64,000 nucleotides of DNA from Ruminococcus flavefaciens (GCF_900116855.1 NZ_UETD01000004.1:116066-180065); one strand, 5' to 3'. Counted from the first letter of the stretch, positions 23,716 through 33,526 are shown. Made by a program: numbers and translations. The notes: generated from the sequence alone by a model not told the origin.

Positions 23716-25206
23716 ATGATAGCTATATATGCAAGGCAGTCTGTTGACCGTGCAGACAGCATTTCCATTGAGCAGCAGATAGAGCTGTGCAGATATGAAA
23801 CAAGAGGGGAGGGATACAGGAACTATGTTGACAGAGGATACAGCGGCAAGAACATCAACCGTCCGCAGTTCATGCAGATGATGGAGGATATCAGAAGCGG
23901 TATCATACATCAGGTCATAGTCTACAAGCTGGACAGGATAAGCCGCTCCATACTGGACTTTTCAAACATGATGGAAGAATTCGGAAAGTATAACGTGAAG
24001 TTCATATCGGCAACGGAAAAGTTTGACACCTCATCGCCCATGGGGAATGCCATGCTCAATATCTGTATCGTATTTGCACAGCTTGAACGCGAGACCATAC
24101 AGAAAAGAGTGGCGGACGCCTATTATTCACGGAGCCGAAAAAGCTTTTACATGGGCGGTCCCATACCCTATGGATTCCGAAAGGTCCCCGCGCTCATCGA
24201 CGGCGTACACACCTCCATGTATGAGCCTGTTCCCGAGGAGGCAAAGGCTGTGGAGCTTATATACGGGTTATACGCTCAGCCCGAGACCTCTTACGGAGAC
24301 GTTATTTCGCGGCTGAATGAGCTTGGCATAACGAAGCGAGGGAGCAGCTGGGCAAGGGGGCGGATACGGGAGATACTGTTAAATCCCATCTATGTCAGAG
24401 CAGATGTGGCGGTGTATGATTTCTTGGCGGAGAACGGCGCTGACATTGAAAACTCGCCTGCGGACTTCATCGGTGAGAACGGCTGTTACAGCTACAAGAG
24501 CCGTGAAAATAACAAGACTCCGGGCACAGTTTACGGAGAACGAATAGTGCTCGCGCCTCACAGGGGGATAGTAAACTCGGAAACATGGCTGCGGTGCCGT
24601 GAAAAATGTATGAGCAGAAAGCAGGTCATTCCCTCACAGAAGGCGAAGAACTCATGGCTGTGCGGAAAAGTGAAGTGCGGCGAGTGCGGCTATGCGCTCA
24701 TAGCGAAGGAGTACAGAAACGGCAGAGACCGTTATCTGATGTGCTCACAAAAGCTGGCTTCCAAGTCCTGCGGCGGCGCAGGGACGCTCTGCACCGATGA
24801 GGTGGAGCATCTGGTTTACAGCGAGATGAGGAACAGACTTGCAAAGTTCCGAAAGCTTTCATGTTCTGACAGGACAACACACGACGCTGAGCAGACAGCG
24901 CTGGAGATACAGCTTGCTGAGACGGAAAGAGAGATAAGGGGGCTTCTCGAGAAGGTCGAGGGCTCCGATAATGCGCTGCTGCGCTATATCAACGAAAGGG
25001 TGAACGCTCTTGACAGCCGCAGGAACGACCTTACCGAGCGCATAAATGAGCTGAGCAGGAAGTGCGGCGGCAATGCTGAGGAGACCGACAGTCATCTTAA
25101 GGTGTGGGAGGAGCTGAGCTTTGAGGACAAACGGCGCGTTGCGGATATACTTATCCGCGTGATATACGTCACATCGGAAAGGCTCATAATACAATGGCGG
25201 ATATGA
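23716..25206 (+). CDS. Large serine recombinase
   Basis: A 496-residue protein with the full large-serine-recombinase layout. The catalytic domain (about 1-140) has nucleophile Ser9 in YARQSVDR, SIEQQIELC and YKLDRISRSILDF. The recombinase domain (about 160-270) starts GGPIPYGFRK. A zinc ribbon reads CGKVKCGECGYALIAKEY and continues to MCSQKLASKSCGG. A long coiled coil (about 385-460) and a C-terminal ...IIQWRI end follow. Such enzymes integrate and excise phages and conjugative elements or invert DNA. No cargo of an element is recognised around it. It appears intact. Confidence 0.95.
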   Translation: MIAIYARQSVDRADSISIEQQIELCRYETRGEGYRNYVDRGYSGKNINRPQFMQMMEDIRSGIIHQVIVYKLDRISRSILDFSNMMEEFGKYNVKFISATEKFDTSSPMGNAMLNICIVFAQLERETIQKRVADAYYSRSRKSFYMGGPIPYGFRKVPALIDGVHTSMYEPVPEEAKAVELIYGLYAQPETSYGDVISRLNELGITKRGSSWARGRIREILLNPIYVRADVAVYDFLAENGADIENSPADFIGENGCYSYKSRENNKTPGTVYGERIVLAPHRGIVNSETWLRCREKCMSRKQVIPSQKAKNSWLCGKVKCGECGYALIAKEYRNGRDRYLMCSQKLASKSCGGAGTLCTDEVEHLVYSEMRNRLAKFRKLSCSDRTTHDAEQTALEIQLAETEREIRGLLEKVEGSDNALLRYINERVNALDSRRNDLTERINELSRKCGGNAEETDSHLKVWEELSFEDKRRVADILIRVIYVTSERLIIQWRI

Positions 25207-25316
25207 CTTCATCCTGACCGAAACGGCGAAGCGCTGCGAATAGCGCAGGATAAGCTTGATTCACGCAACTTCTATGCCTGCAATCCGTCGTTTGACAAAA
25301 ACTGCGGAAGGAAATG
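25207..25316 (+). other. Possible gene remnant after the recombinase
   Basis: Directly after the recombinase stop, the same frame stays open to the TGA at 25314-25316 and reads ...EALRIAQDKLDSRNFYACNP and SFDKNCGRK, which looks like a genuine protein C-terminus. It has no start codon or ribosome site. Together with the remnant at 23278 it suggests that the small gene and recombinase sit in place of disrupted host or element genes. Confidence 0.35.
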
Positions 25317-25359
25317 AAATCACAGCTTCCTATTAGGCTGAGAATATATGATAAGTATC

Positions 25360-25395
25360 CGAGGGCAGTATCAGATTACTGCCCTCGTTTTTTTG
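25360..25395 (+). terminator. Terminator after the recombinase island
   Basis: CGAGGGCAGTA (25360-25370) pairs with TACTGCCCTCG (25377-25387), followed by TTTTTTT. Strong intrinsic terminator. Confidence 0.93.
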
Positions 25396-25729
25396 TATTT
25401 ATAGAAATATTATGATATGGCAAACAAAAGGCGTAATATACTGGCTGTATAAATGCTTATGTAAAACAAAATACAAATAAAATGTGCGCTTCTTGTGGAT
25501 GTTTATAATATTGTGTGTATAATGCACTTTTTATTAAACTATATGTAGATGCTGTACTACTATTTTGAATAATGAGCAGATAAATTGATTGTTAAATTTC
25601 ACATATTTTATTACCATTTTATTACCGAATGTTGATTTTATAGCCAAAATGTGATACTATATATACATAATATATAGGCATTAATAATAATTATAGCAAT
25701 AATTATACAAATACTGTGAGGAATAAGCT
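25396..25729 (+). promoter_or_regulatory. AT-rich control region and promoter of pilus locus 1
   Basis: A 334-base gene-free region. A promoter is visible at 25632-25660: TTGATT, 17-bp spacer, TACTAT. Upstream are a 13-base palindrome GTGTATAATGCAC (25515-25527), close in sequence to GTGCATAATACAC (43365-43377) before pilus locus 2, and two tandem ATTTTATTACC units at about 25605-25625. The low G+C contrasts with the genes on either side and is common for control regions of surface genes. The motifs' role is inferred. Confidence 0.6.
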
Positions 25730-26068
25730 ATGGGATCTGAACTTCGGAGATTAAAAAAACTTGAATTGCTTGAGATAATACTTGAACAGGAAAAGGAAAT
25801 AGAGCGGCTGACACGACTGACTGAGGAGCTTCAGCAAAAACTGGAGGACAGGCAGATAAAGATAGCCGAATCGGGTTCCATAGCCGAGGCGGCACTCAAG
25901 CTCTCGGGGATATTTGAAGCTGCCCAGCGTGCGGCAGATATGTACATAAGATCGGCAGAGCTTGCATCGGAGGAAGAAAAGAATGAAGAACTATCAGAGG
26001 ACATCCCGTCCAACGATACCGCAGATAGAAACGGAGCTGAACAGGCTGAAAACGAAAAGGAGCCGTAA
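25730..26068 (+). CDS. Small coiled-coil protein paired with signal peptidase (pilus locus 1)
   Basis: A 112-residue protein beginning LRRLKKLELLEIILEQEKEI, a long amphipathic helix (about 3-50), then SGSIAEAALKLSGIFEAAQR and an acidic disordered tail. It is clearly related to the proteins at 43666 (SGSIAE and A-Q-x-A-A-D also shared) and 42993 (N-terminal LKKLKRSELIELL). All three lie directly before a signal peptidase gene. There is no signal peptide or membrane segment, so it is cytoplasmic. It overlaps the peptidase gene by 86 bases. A scaffold or regulator of pilus protein export is plausible but unproven. Confidence 0.8.
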   Translation: MGSELRRLKKLELLEIILEQEKEIERLTRLTEELQQKLEDRQIKIAESGSIAEAALKLSGIFEAAQRAADMYIRSAELASEEEKNEELSEDIPSNDTADRNGAEQAENEKEP

Positions 26069-26585
26069 AAGGAACATTCTCTATGTTCTTGCAGTGTCGG
26101 TTATAGCTGCGGCAGCTATCATCATAGCTACCAATATATGGTTTCCTGTGCTGAGAGTAGTGGGTACGAGTATGCAGCCCACTCTGCGGCACAGTGACGT
26201 TGTGGTGTGCGTAAAGAGCAATAAGAATATCAAAAGGGGGGATATCATTGCTTTTTATAATAATGATAAGATATTACTTAAAAGAGTGATAGGACTTCCG
26301 GGAGATCTTGTGGCGATAGATCAGAACGGAACAGTCAGTATCAACGGCGATACCTTGCAGGAGAACTACGTCTCCGCCCTTTCGCTGGAGCCCTGTGACA
26401 CGGAGCTTCCCGTATACGTCCCCGAAAACTCCTACTTCGTGCTGGGCGACCAGAGGATAACCTCAATGGACAGCCGCTCTGAGATGATAGGAATGATCTC
26501 CGGGGAAAGGATAATCGGAAAAGCGAAGCTCAGGGTATGGCCCTTAGACAAGATATCGTCAATAGACAGGACAGGAGGTGCATAA
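25983..26585 (+). CDS. Type I signal peptidase (pilus locus 1)
   Basis: Start set at ATG 25983, with GGAAG before it inside the coiled-coil gene. The 200-residue peptidase has a cytoplasmic N-terminus (PTIPQIETELNRLKTKRSRK), one membrane segment (about 33-52), catalytic Ser63 in GTSMQPTL and Lys100 in LLKRVIGLPGD, and the box E region GDQRITSMDSRS. The Ser-Lys dyad shows a bacterial SPase I rather than a SipW-type Ser-His enzyme. It probably removes the leaders of the pilus proteins encoded downstream. The N-terminal PxxxQIExELxxL motif recurs in the other two peptidases of this window. Confidence 0.93.
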   Translation: MKNYQRTSRPTIPQIETELNRLKTKRSRKRNILYVLAVSVIAAAAIIIATNIWFPVLRVVGTSMQPTLRHSDVVVCVKSNKNIKRGDIIAFYNNDKILLKRVIGLPGDLVAIDQNGTVSINGDTLQENYVSALSLEPCDTELPVYVPENSYFVLGDQRITSMDSRSEMIGMISGERIIGKAKLRVWPLDKISSIDRTGGA

Positions 26586-26588
26586 AGT

Positions 26589-29500
26589 GTGACAAGAAAA
26601 TATATGAGTGCTGACGCTGTAAGAGCGGCAGACAGCAGAGTGGGCAGATTTGTAAGAGCTGCTGCACTGCTGATAGCCGCTGTTGTTGGCATCTCGGTTA
26701 TTTATCTGTGTCTGATGCCTGCTCTGGCAGAAAATGCAGGTGACCCGAAATATATCTATTTCGATAACGGACTTGCAGGATATGACAGGGTACTGTACTC
26801 CACCGATGGGGGAAACACATGGAATGACATGGCTCTTATGTCACAGCTTGACAGCAGCGACGAAAGAATGGATATTTCCTTTGATCATGTCAATACGGAT
26901 TATACTTATGTTACTGCAAGCGCAGTTGCTCCGGGAACGGATATAATGTTCAGGGGATATGACAGCGGAGTAGTTTACGATACCACAGTTATCAGAAAGC
27001 TTGACGGCAACGGTAATCCGTCAGACGGAAGCAAGATGCAGTGGGGCTATGATTACGAGAATTTCGTATGGACCTCGGGTGCATACGTTGTGGACGAGGT
27101 GAACAACTGCTTCTACGCACCTGCACTTGCGATGCAGAACAAGGTCGCGGACCACATCGTCAGCTATCAGTACGACTATAATCATCGTACATTCAGTGAT
27201 GAAGCATATGAGATGACAGGCGTTTTCGGTGACCTGAACGATGTTAACAGAAGCGGTGAATACAGTCAGGAAAAGGACAGTGAGGGCTCCTACTACACCA
27301 ACACGGCAGAGGGCGATAACAAGACCAATGCCGTAGGAGACAAGTCGGGCAATGAAGCCAAGGCGCAGCCGCCTTTCAAAGCCACCGCAAGGATATTCGA
27401 CTATTTCTCCGACTGGGAGCTTTCCGGCAAGAAGCTTACGGAGCTTGTGGATGGAACTACGTTCACAAACTCCACATCAAGCATTGCCTACGCATATCAG
27501 GGCGACCTGTGGAACAAGGCTCTCCGTGATTATTATGACGGCTCCGTGGACAAGCTTGTATATTTCGGCTCCAATTCATGGTTCCCGGGTGTGGATTACG
27601 GATATGGTCAGGTAGACGGAGTAACTCCCGAATACTACTATATATCCCAGTTCCCCGGTTACTACGGGCCTGCACACGGCTTCTCCAACAGCCGAGGCGT
27701 AGCGGAGCTGGTAAAGACCAGAAACGACAATGGACTTGAGCTGGCAGGTACGGACATACCGTCCCCATACTTCAACGAAGCCTTTATCACAGGCGACAAC
27801 GACAGGAATGCTGTTTACGGAAAAGTCTACAATGACGTTGATTTCGATTTTGAGTACAATTCCGCAACAGGCTATTATGAGTTTTCGAGTACCGACCCCA
27901 ACGACGCTGTAAGACTTACCGAGTGCGATGACGGAAAGTACGTTATGCAGTACACGCGCGAGGGCGTTACCAAGGCTGATAATACCAGCTCTACGGGCTA
28001 TCAGTTCTATCCTATGAACAGTCCGGCTACCAACTCAAATTTCGCCACAGAAAATCTGATGTTCGGTATGGAGCTCGACCTTGACTTCGTTACTTACGGA
28101 AGTGCAGTTGAGGGAAGAACGAACGGTATCTTCAAGTTCTCGGGCGATGATGATGTCTGGATATATCTTGACAATCAGCTTGCACTTGATATCGGCGGAA
28201 CTCATACCGCAGTCAGCGGCGTTATCGACCTCAACACAGGATACGGCGTTGTAGGCTCCACATTTGATGCGGAGACAGGCGGAACTGTAGGTACGATCAC
28301 CCAGCTTCAGAAGGCGGCATTTGCAGTAGGCACCAATGACGGTATTTATAACAGAGATGAATGGACAGACGTAAACGGTGTTGTCAGTATGTTCGATTAC
28401 ACCGTAACGGGCGGTCAGTACAAAACAATGATCGATGAGGAAAACGGTCTTTATATCGTAAAGATAAGGAACGTTGATATAACGGAGCTTGACAAAAAGA
28501 CCAATAGAATGGTAACTACATCGTTAGCCACATCAGGTGAAGTTGAACTGAAGTTCAGGCTCAACGCGGTGGATATGAGCGAGGGCGAGGAAGAGGGAGA
28601 CCTTATAACTCACAAAATGAAGATATACTTCATGGAGAGAGGTCTCAACAGCTCCAACTTCAAGCTTGCTTTCAATTTCCTCGACAGCGTTGAACGCGGA
28701 GTTTCAAAGACATGGCTGGATGACGGATTTACCGATCACAGCAATGACTCCGTAGAGGTAGAGCTTTACCGCTCCATCAACACATTCACGACCCGTACCG
28801 AGGGAGCGCAGGATGTTCTCAACTGCGGATTTGAAGACGGCACAGAGGGCTGGACAAGCAATGCCGACGCTGTAATAGGCATCGACGGCGCAGACCCTGC
28901 ATTCGGCGAAAATGCCCTGAGTATCACGGGACGAAATGCCAGCTGGATAGGCGCGATAAAGACTCTTGATCCTGCACTTTTCAAGGCAGGCAAGGAGTAC
29001 AGCTTCAGTGCCATGGTCAAGAGCAGACCCGATTACATCTACAACAGCTTTGACAGCGGAGATGCAGAGGGATGGATCACCAGAGGAGACAATTTCTCCA
29101 TTACAAGTGACAACATTTCTAATCAGACTGGCGGAAAGTCCATAAAGATAAATGCCGGCAAAGCCTCAAGCTGGCAGAATTGGTATGGTGCCCAGAAGCC
29201 GCTGGATGATTTCTGTGACGCAGGTGATACCTATTATTTCAGTTTATATATGAGACCTGCAAATACCAATAATCCCACAGTTTTTGAAATGGGAATACAG
29301 TACGACCTGAACGGGACTACACATTATGAGCCGATTGACAACTATACTCCGACGAATAATTTATGGCATCAGCTCAGCGGAAGCCACAGTATTCCCGAAG
29401 GTGCAGCGAATATCAGAGTTTATGTTCAGGAGAGTACAAAGGTCAACTTCTACATTGACGATTTTACAGTGTCAAAGACAGAGTCACCTGACGTGACAAG

Positions 29501-30917
29501 CGGCAGCGATGACAATATCAAGCTGACCCTCAGATATCCCGATGAGACTCAGCAGGGCGGCTACTCCTTCAATCAGGTCGCATCTGAACCTGTACCAAGC
29601 GGTGTGTGGACGGAGCTTGGCGGAACTTTCAGAGTTCCCGAAGAAGCTTCCGGACCATTTGATCTTATCATAGAGTCTCAGAACGGCACCGAAGATATCT
29701 TTGCCGACGAGGTAAGGGTATATGAGGCAGGCGCTGAGCCGACGGTGATAAACACATACACAGAGGATGTTCAGAAGATAGGTGAAGCTACTCTCAGCGA
29801 CGCAACTTCATGGGAAAAGGTATGGAAAAACCTTCTGGACTCCGAGACAATAGCAAACGGACGTCAGGACTATCAGTACTTCATCCGTGAAAAGAGCGTG
29901 AATACGCGCAGCCCGAAGAAGTATGCCGCTAAATATTTTGACGGTGACAGCGAGGTAACTACCTCGGAGATAGACTTTGAAGGTGATACGATAACGGTAT
30001 TCCCCATAAATGCTCAGACAGGCTCGCTCAGCATCGAGAACAGACCGCTTACGGACCTCTCCGTAAAGAAAGAGTGGTTCAGAGTTCTTGAGGATGAAAA
30101 GGCTGACGAAATAGTAGTGGATATATATAACGATCACGACAGCATCGTCAGAACAGTGACTCTCCGCGGCGACAAGTCGGAGGACACATGGACGGCTGAG
30201 CTGAAGGATCTGGAGATGTATTACCGCGACACCGAAAGCGGCGAGGTGCATCCCATAAACTACTACGGAATAGAGCGGGACGATCCCGACCACGAGTACA
30301 AGGTCACCTATTCCACAGACACAACTGAGAGCTTCGGCGGCAATACCGCATACAAATTCAGCAGCGATACAGAGGATGGACCTCTCTCGCTGAAAATAAC
30401 CAACAAGCCCGACAAATCGGGAACATATTCCGCTTCGGTACATAAGCAGTCTGCTGCATCGGGAAAGGCGCCCATCAAGGGAGCAGAGTTCCTGCTTGAG
30501 AAATACACAGACGGAGCTTATACCGAAGTCACCACGGCAAAGACCGATGAGAGCGGCAATGTCAAGTTTGAAAATCTGGAGGCAAATGTAAGATACAGAG
30601 TTACCGAGACAAAGTCGGCTCTGGGCTACAAGCTGCCCGAGGAGGAGAGCGACCGACAGACCGTGTTCATGATCAGCGCTGACGTTGCAAACAATCTTGA
30701 CGGCTCGTCACCGATGATATCAAACGGCAGCATTTACAGCTCGCACGAATGGGACGGTACAGCTGACCAGCTGAGCCTCGTAATGGAAAACGAGGTACAG
30801 CCCATAATAATGCCTTCAACAGGCGGTAGCGGAATATTGCTGATATATATCTGCGGAGCATTTATGACAGTCACAGCACTGGGACTGGTGCTCGTTTATC
30901 GCAGAAAATGCCGATAA
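26589..30917 (+). CDS. Pilus tip adhesin: fibro-slime domain, nested CBM-like modules, Cna-B repeats, MPSTG anchor
   Basis: A 1442-residue surface protein; start GTG 26589 or ATG 26604 after AGGAGGTG. Layout: signal peptide (about 20-50, PALA), fibro-slime/PA14-like domain (about 400-570, FSGDDDVWIYLDNQLALDIG), a Cna-B strand pair beginning KTWLDDGFTDHSNDSVEVEL (about 705), then an insertion: GFEDGTEGW... (about 744-815), a second FDSGDAEGW module (about 816-965) and the missing half of the first (about 968-1045). The Cna-B fold resumes at IGEATLSDATSWEKVWKNL. A further Cna-B, a SpaA-like domain (about 1280-1370) and MPSTGG + hydrophobic tail follow. The inserted modules resemble CBM22/CBM4. 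Confidence 0.88.
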   Translation: MTRKYMSADAVRAADSRVGRFVRAAALLIAAVVGISVIYLCLMPALAENAGDPKYIYFDNGLAGYDRVLYSTDGGNTWNDMALMSQLDSSDERMDISFDHVNTDYTYVTASAVAPGTDIMFRGYDSGVVYDTTVIRKLDGNGNPSDGSKMQWGYDYENFVWTSGAYVVDEVNNCFYAPALAMQNKVADHIVSYQYDYNHRTFSDEAYEMTGVFGDLNDVNRSGEYSQEKDSEGSYYTNTAEGDNKTNAVGDKSGNEAKAQPPFKATARIFDYFSDWELSGKKLTELVDGTTFTNSTSSIAYAYQGDLWNKALRDYYDGSVDKLVYFGSNSWFPGVDYGYGQVDGVTPEYYYISQFPGYYGPAHGFSNSRGVAELVKTRNDNGLELAGTDIPSPYFNEAFITGDNDRNAVYGKVYNDVDFDFEYNSATGYYEFSSTDPNDAVRLTECDDGKYVMQYTREGVTKADNTSSTGYQFYPMNSPATNSNFATENLMFGMELDLDFVTYGSAVEGRTNGIFKFSGDDDVWIYLDNQLALDIGGTHTAVSGVIDLNTGYGVVGSTFDAETGGTVGTITQLQKAAFAVGTNDGIYNRDEWTDVNGVVSMFDYTVTGGQYKTMIDEENGLYIVKIRNVDITELDKKTNRMVTTSLATSGEVELKFRLNAVDMSEGEEEGDLITHKMKIYFMERGLNSSNFKLAFNFLDSVERGVSKTWLDDGFTDHSNDSVEVELYRSINTFTTRTEGAQDVLNCGFEDGTEGWTSNADAVIGIDGADPAFGENALSITGRNASWIGAIKTLDPALFKAGKEYSFSAMVKSRPDYIYNSFDSGDAEGWITRGDNFSITSDNISNQTGGKSIKINAGKASSWQNWYGAQKPLDDFCDAGDTYYFSLYMRPANTNNPTVFEMGIQYDLNGTTHYEPIDNYTPTNNLWHQLSGSHSIPEGAANIRVYVQESTKVNFYIDDFTVSKTESPDVTSGSDDNIKLTLRYPDETQQGGYSFNQVASEPVPSGVWTELGGTFRVPEEASGPFDLIIESQNGTEDIFADEVRVYEAGAEPTVINTYTEDVQKIGEATLSDATSWEKVWKNLLDSETIANGRQDYQYFIREKSVNTRSPKKYAAKYFDGDSEVTTSEIDFEGDTITVFPINAQTGSLSIENRPLTDLSVKKEWFRVLEDEKADEIVVDIYNDHDSIVRTVTLRGDKSEDTWTAELKDLEMYYRDTESGEVHPINYYGIERDDPDHEYKVTYSTDTTESFGGNTAYKFSSDTEDGPLSLKITNKPDKSGTYSASVHKQSAASGKAPIKGAEFLLEKYTDGAYTEVTTAKTDESGNVKFENLEANVRYRVTETKSALGYKLPEEESDRQTVFMISADVANNLDGSSPMISNGSIYSSHEWDGTADQLSLVMENEVQPIIMPSTGGSGILLIYICGAFMTVTALGLVLVYRRKCR

Positions 30918-30952
30918 CTGATTATATTGATCTATTTTAAAGGAGTGTTTTT

Positions 30953-32662
30953 ATGAAAAAGAGCAGTATGAAGAAAATGACAGCAGCAGTTTCTGCTATC
31001 GCCCTTACAGCTATGGCAGCTGCACCTCTGTTCAACTCATTTGCAGCAACCACACCCGTTATCACCATAAACGGAAATGACAATGTTACCGTAGACGCCA
31101 AGAGCTTTGCCGCATACAAAATAGCAAGCGTTACAAAGGACAATGACAGCGGTGCCTACACATACACCTTCCTTGACGCATGGAAGCCGCTCTTTGCAGA
31201 AAAGACATACATACCCTTGACTGATGAGGAGTTTGACGCAAAGGTCTCCGAATGGATAGACACTAACTATGTTACAGGTGCAACAGCAGCCAAGAAGGCA
31301 GAGTTTGCAAAAATGCTGGCAAAATTTGCAGATGAGAAGAATATTTTGCCTACACAGGAAGTCACAGGTTCGGGCGACACCGCTGTATTCACCGCAGAGG
31401 GCGATGAGACTAAGGATGAGGACAATATAGAGTCGGGCTACTACCTTGTTGTGGATAACTCTGACGGTGACAGCGATGCTATCTCAGCATTCATACTTGA
31501 CACCTATGTTGATGAGGCTCTCACTATCGACCTCAAGGCTGACAAGCCCTCTATCGAGAAGAAGATATGGGAGGACGCCAACAACAACACCGAGATAGAC
31601 AACGGTGAGCTGAAGGACGCAAATACCGCAGGCTACGGCGAGGAGGTAAACTACCTTATTACTGCCGATATCCCCGATATGACAGAGTATCAGCACTATA
31701 AGTTCATAATAGAGGATAGAGCCTCCGCAGGACTTACCTATTCGGGAGGACTTATCGTCAAGGTAAAGGGCGTTGACGTTACCGATGATTTCGAGGCTCC
31801 TGCCACCGGTACCAAGGGACCTTCGCTTTCACTTGATTTCGATGATCTGAAGGCACTTCTGGCTTCCGGGGATATCACAGGAAATGCAGACTATGATGCT
31901 GCCGATAACACCATAACCGTTCAGTACAAGGTAATTGTGAACGAGGATGCCGTAGTCGGCGAGGAGGGCAATCCTAACGATGTAGAGCTCACATACTCCA
32001 ATAATCCAAACAAGTCGGGCGACGGCAGCAGTGAGGACGAGAATGATGATGGCTACAACGAGACCTCAAAGACTCCCAAGGACAGAGTTGAGACCTACCT
32101 CACACAATTCAAGCTCCACAAGCAGGACAGCAGCGGCAACAAGCTCACAGGCGCACAGTTCTCGCTGAAGGGCAACGGACAGACCAGCGAGTATGTATTC
32201 AAGACCGTTACCGATACAGCAGGCAGCGAGCACCTTGTTATCGACAGCGCAACTGCAAAGAACGAGACCAACTACAAGGTCGAGGTTGATGAAAACGGCG
32301 ACATCATCTTCTACGGTCTCAAGGCAGGCACATACACCATCAAGGAGGAGAAGGCTCCCGATAAGTACAACAAGATAAGCGACGATATCGTTCTTACTAT
32401 CGGCTGCACAGTTCCCGACGAGGTCATCATAGACACCGATGAGAAGTGTCAGTGGAGCTATACTCTCGGCGATGAATACACAGGAGTAACATCTGAAGAT
32501 GCAGGCATATACACCATCAATATAGTTAACCGCAAGGGCTCTGTTCTTCCGTCAACAGGCGGAGCAGGTACAGCAGCATTCGCGGTATGCGGTATCTCAA
32601 TGATGACTTGTGCAGCAGTACTCTTTGTGATCAACAGAAGAAAGTCTGAGGAGAGAGACTGA
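30953..32662 (+). CDS. Major (backbone) pilin, LPSTG anchor (pilus locus 1)
   Basis: A 569-residue precursor. Signal peptide about 1-30 (ends NSFAA). An N-terminal domain (about 32-180) is followed by the D2 fimbrial isopeptide domain starting KADKPSIEKKIWEDANNN; a Lys near this junction is where sortase C joins pilin subunits in known systems. A third, SpaA/Cna-B-like domain (about 385-530) begins FKLHKQDSSGNKLTGAQFSL, with Lys and Glu positions suited to intramolecular isopeptide bonds. The C-terminus has LPSTGG, a hydrophobic span and RRKSEERD. Ribosome site AAAGGAG. It follows the tip gene by 35 bp. Confidence 0.9.
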   Translation: MKKSSMKKMTAAVSAIALTAMAAAPLFNSFAATTPVITINGNDNVTVDAKSFAAYKIASVTKDNDSGAYTYTFLDAWKPLFAEKTYIPLTDEEFDAKVSEWIDTNYVTGATAAKKAEFAKMLAKFADEKNILPTQEVTGSGDTAVFTAEGDETKDEDNIESGYYLVVDNSDGDSDAISAFILDTYVDEALTIDLKADKPSIEKKIWEDANNNTEIDNGELKDANTAGYGEEVNYLITADIPDMTEYQHYKFIIEDRASAGLTYSGGLIVKVKGVDVTDDFEAPATGTKGPSLSLDFDDLKALLASGDITGNADYDAADNTITVQYKVIVNEDAVVGEEGNPNDVELTYSNNPNKSGDGSSEDENDDGYNETSKTPKDRVETYLTQFKLHKQDSSGNKLTGAQFSLKGNGQTSEYVFKTVTDTAGSEHLVIDSATAKNETNYKVEVDENGDIIFYGLKAGTYTIKEEKAPDKYNKISDDIVLTIGCTVPDEVIIDTDEKCQWSYTLGDEYTGVTSEDAGIYTINIVNRKGSVLPSTGGAGTAAFAVCGISMMTCAAVLFVINRRKSEERD

Positions 32663-32676
32663 AAGCATAAAACGGA

Positions 32677-33519
32677 ATGAAAAACTTATTGCTCAACATC
32701 TGCATAATACTTCTGTTCTTCGGCGGTATTGCAGTTATCTCGTACCCTGCTGTAAGCAACTTTATAAATGAAAAGCACAGTTCTACACTGATAGCAGGGT
32801 ATGAGAAAAGCATAAGTGACTTTTCGGACAAAGACAAGGAGAGAATACTGGCGGAGGCGCATGAATACAACAGAGCGCTGCCGTCAGTGCTGTCGGAGTA
32901 TGACGCACAGGCTCTTGAAAACAGGGAGGAATACCTCAGCGCACTTGATATCTCGGGAAACGGGATAATGGGAGTGCTGGATATCCCTGAGATAGGCGTT
33001 CATCTGCCGATATATCACGGGACCTCCGAGGAGATACTGAGGGTGGCTGCGGGACATCTTCCTTCCACCTCTCTCCCCGTAGGCGGCGAGAGCACACACG
33101 CGGTCATATCCGCTCATACGGGACTTCCCTCATCGAAGCTGTTTACGGAGCTGGACGAGCTGGAGATAGGGGATATGTTCACGGTGTCGGTGCTTGACGA
33201 GGTGCTGGTATACAAGGTGGACAAGATATCCGTGGTGAAGCCCGAGGACGTTGAGGACCTTCAGATGATCGAGGGCGAGGACCATGTGACCCTGCTGACC
33301 TGTACTCCTTACGGTATAAACTCCCACAGGCTCCTTGTAAGGGGAACGAGAGCGCCCTATGATGAGGCTGAGAGAAACGGACTCTTCATCGGTACAGATG
33401 CCGAGTTCCTTGACAAGACACTGCTGATACCATTTGGCGCAGTTCCTGCGAGCGTTATCTGCATCATCGTGATCGCGGTACGCTCCGGCAGGAAACGCAA
33501 AAATGCAAAAGCGGAGTAA
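32677..33519 (+). CDS. Class C sortase (pilus locus 1)
   Basis: A 280-residue membrane sortase: N-terminal membrane segment (about 4-25), catalytic domain with His147 (ISAHTGLPSSKLF), Cys209 and Arg218 (LLTCTPYGINSHRLLVRG), and a second C-terminal membrane segment (about 245-268), the two-anchor layout of class C pilin polymerases. The TLxTC motif and YGINSHR are typical. The lid region near residues 70-85 lacks a clear DPF/W motif. It would cross-link the pilin at 30953 and add the tip at 26589. Only 14 bp separate it from the pilin gene. Confidence 0.93.
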   Translation: MKNLLLNICIILLFFGGIAVISYPAVSNFINEKHSSTLIAGYEKSISDFSDKDKERILAEAHEYNRALPSVLSEYDAQALENREEYLSALDISGNGIMGVLDIPEIGVHLPIYHGTSEEILRVAAGHLPSTSLPVGGESTHAVISAHTGLPSSKLFTELDELEIGDMFTVSVLDEVLVYKVDKISVVKPEDVEDLQMIEGEDHVTLLTCTPYGINSHRLLVRGTRAPYDEAERNGLFIGTDAEFLDKTLLIPFGAVPASVICIIVIAVRSGRKRKNAKAE

Positions 33520-33526
33520 ATACATA

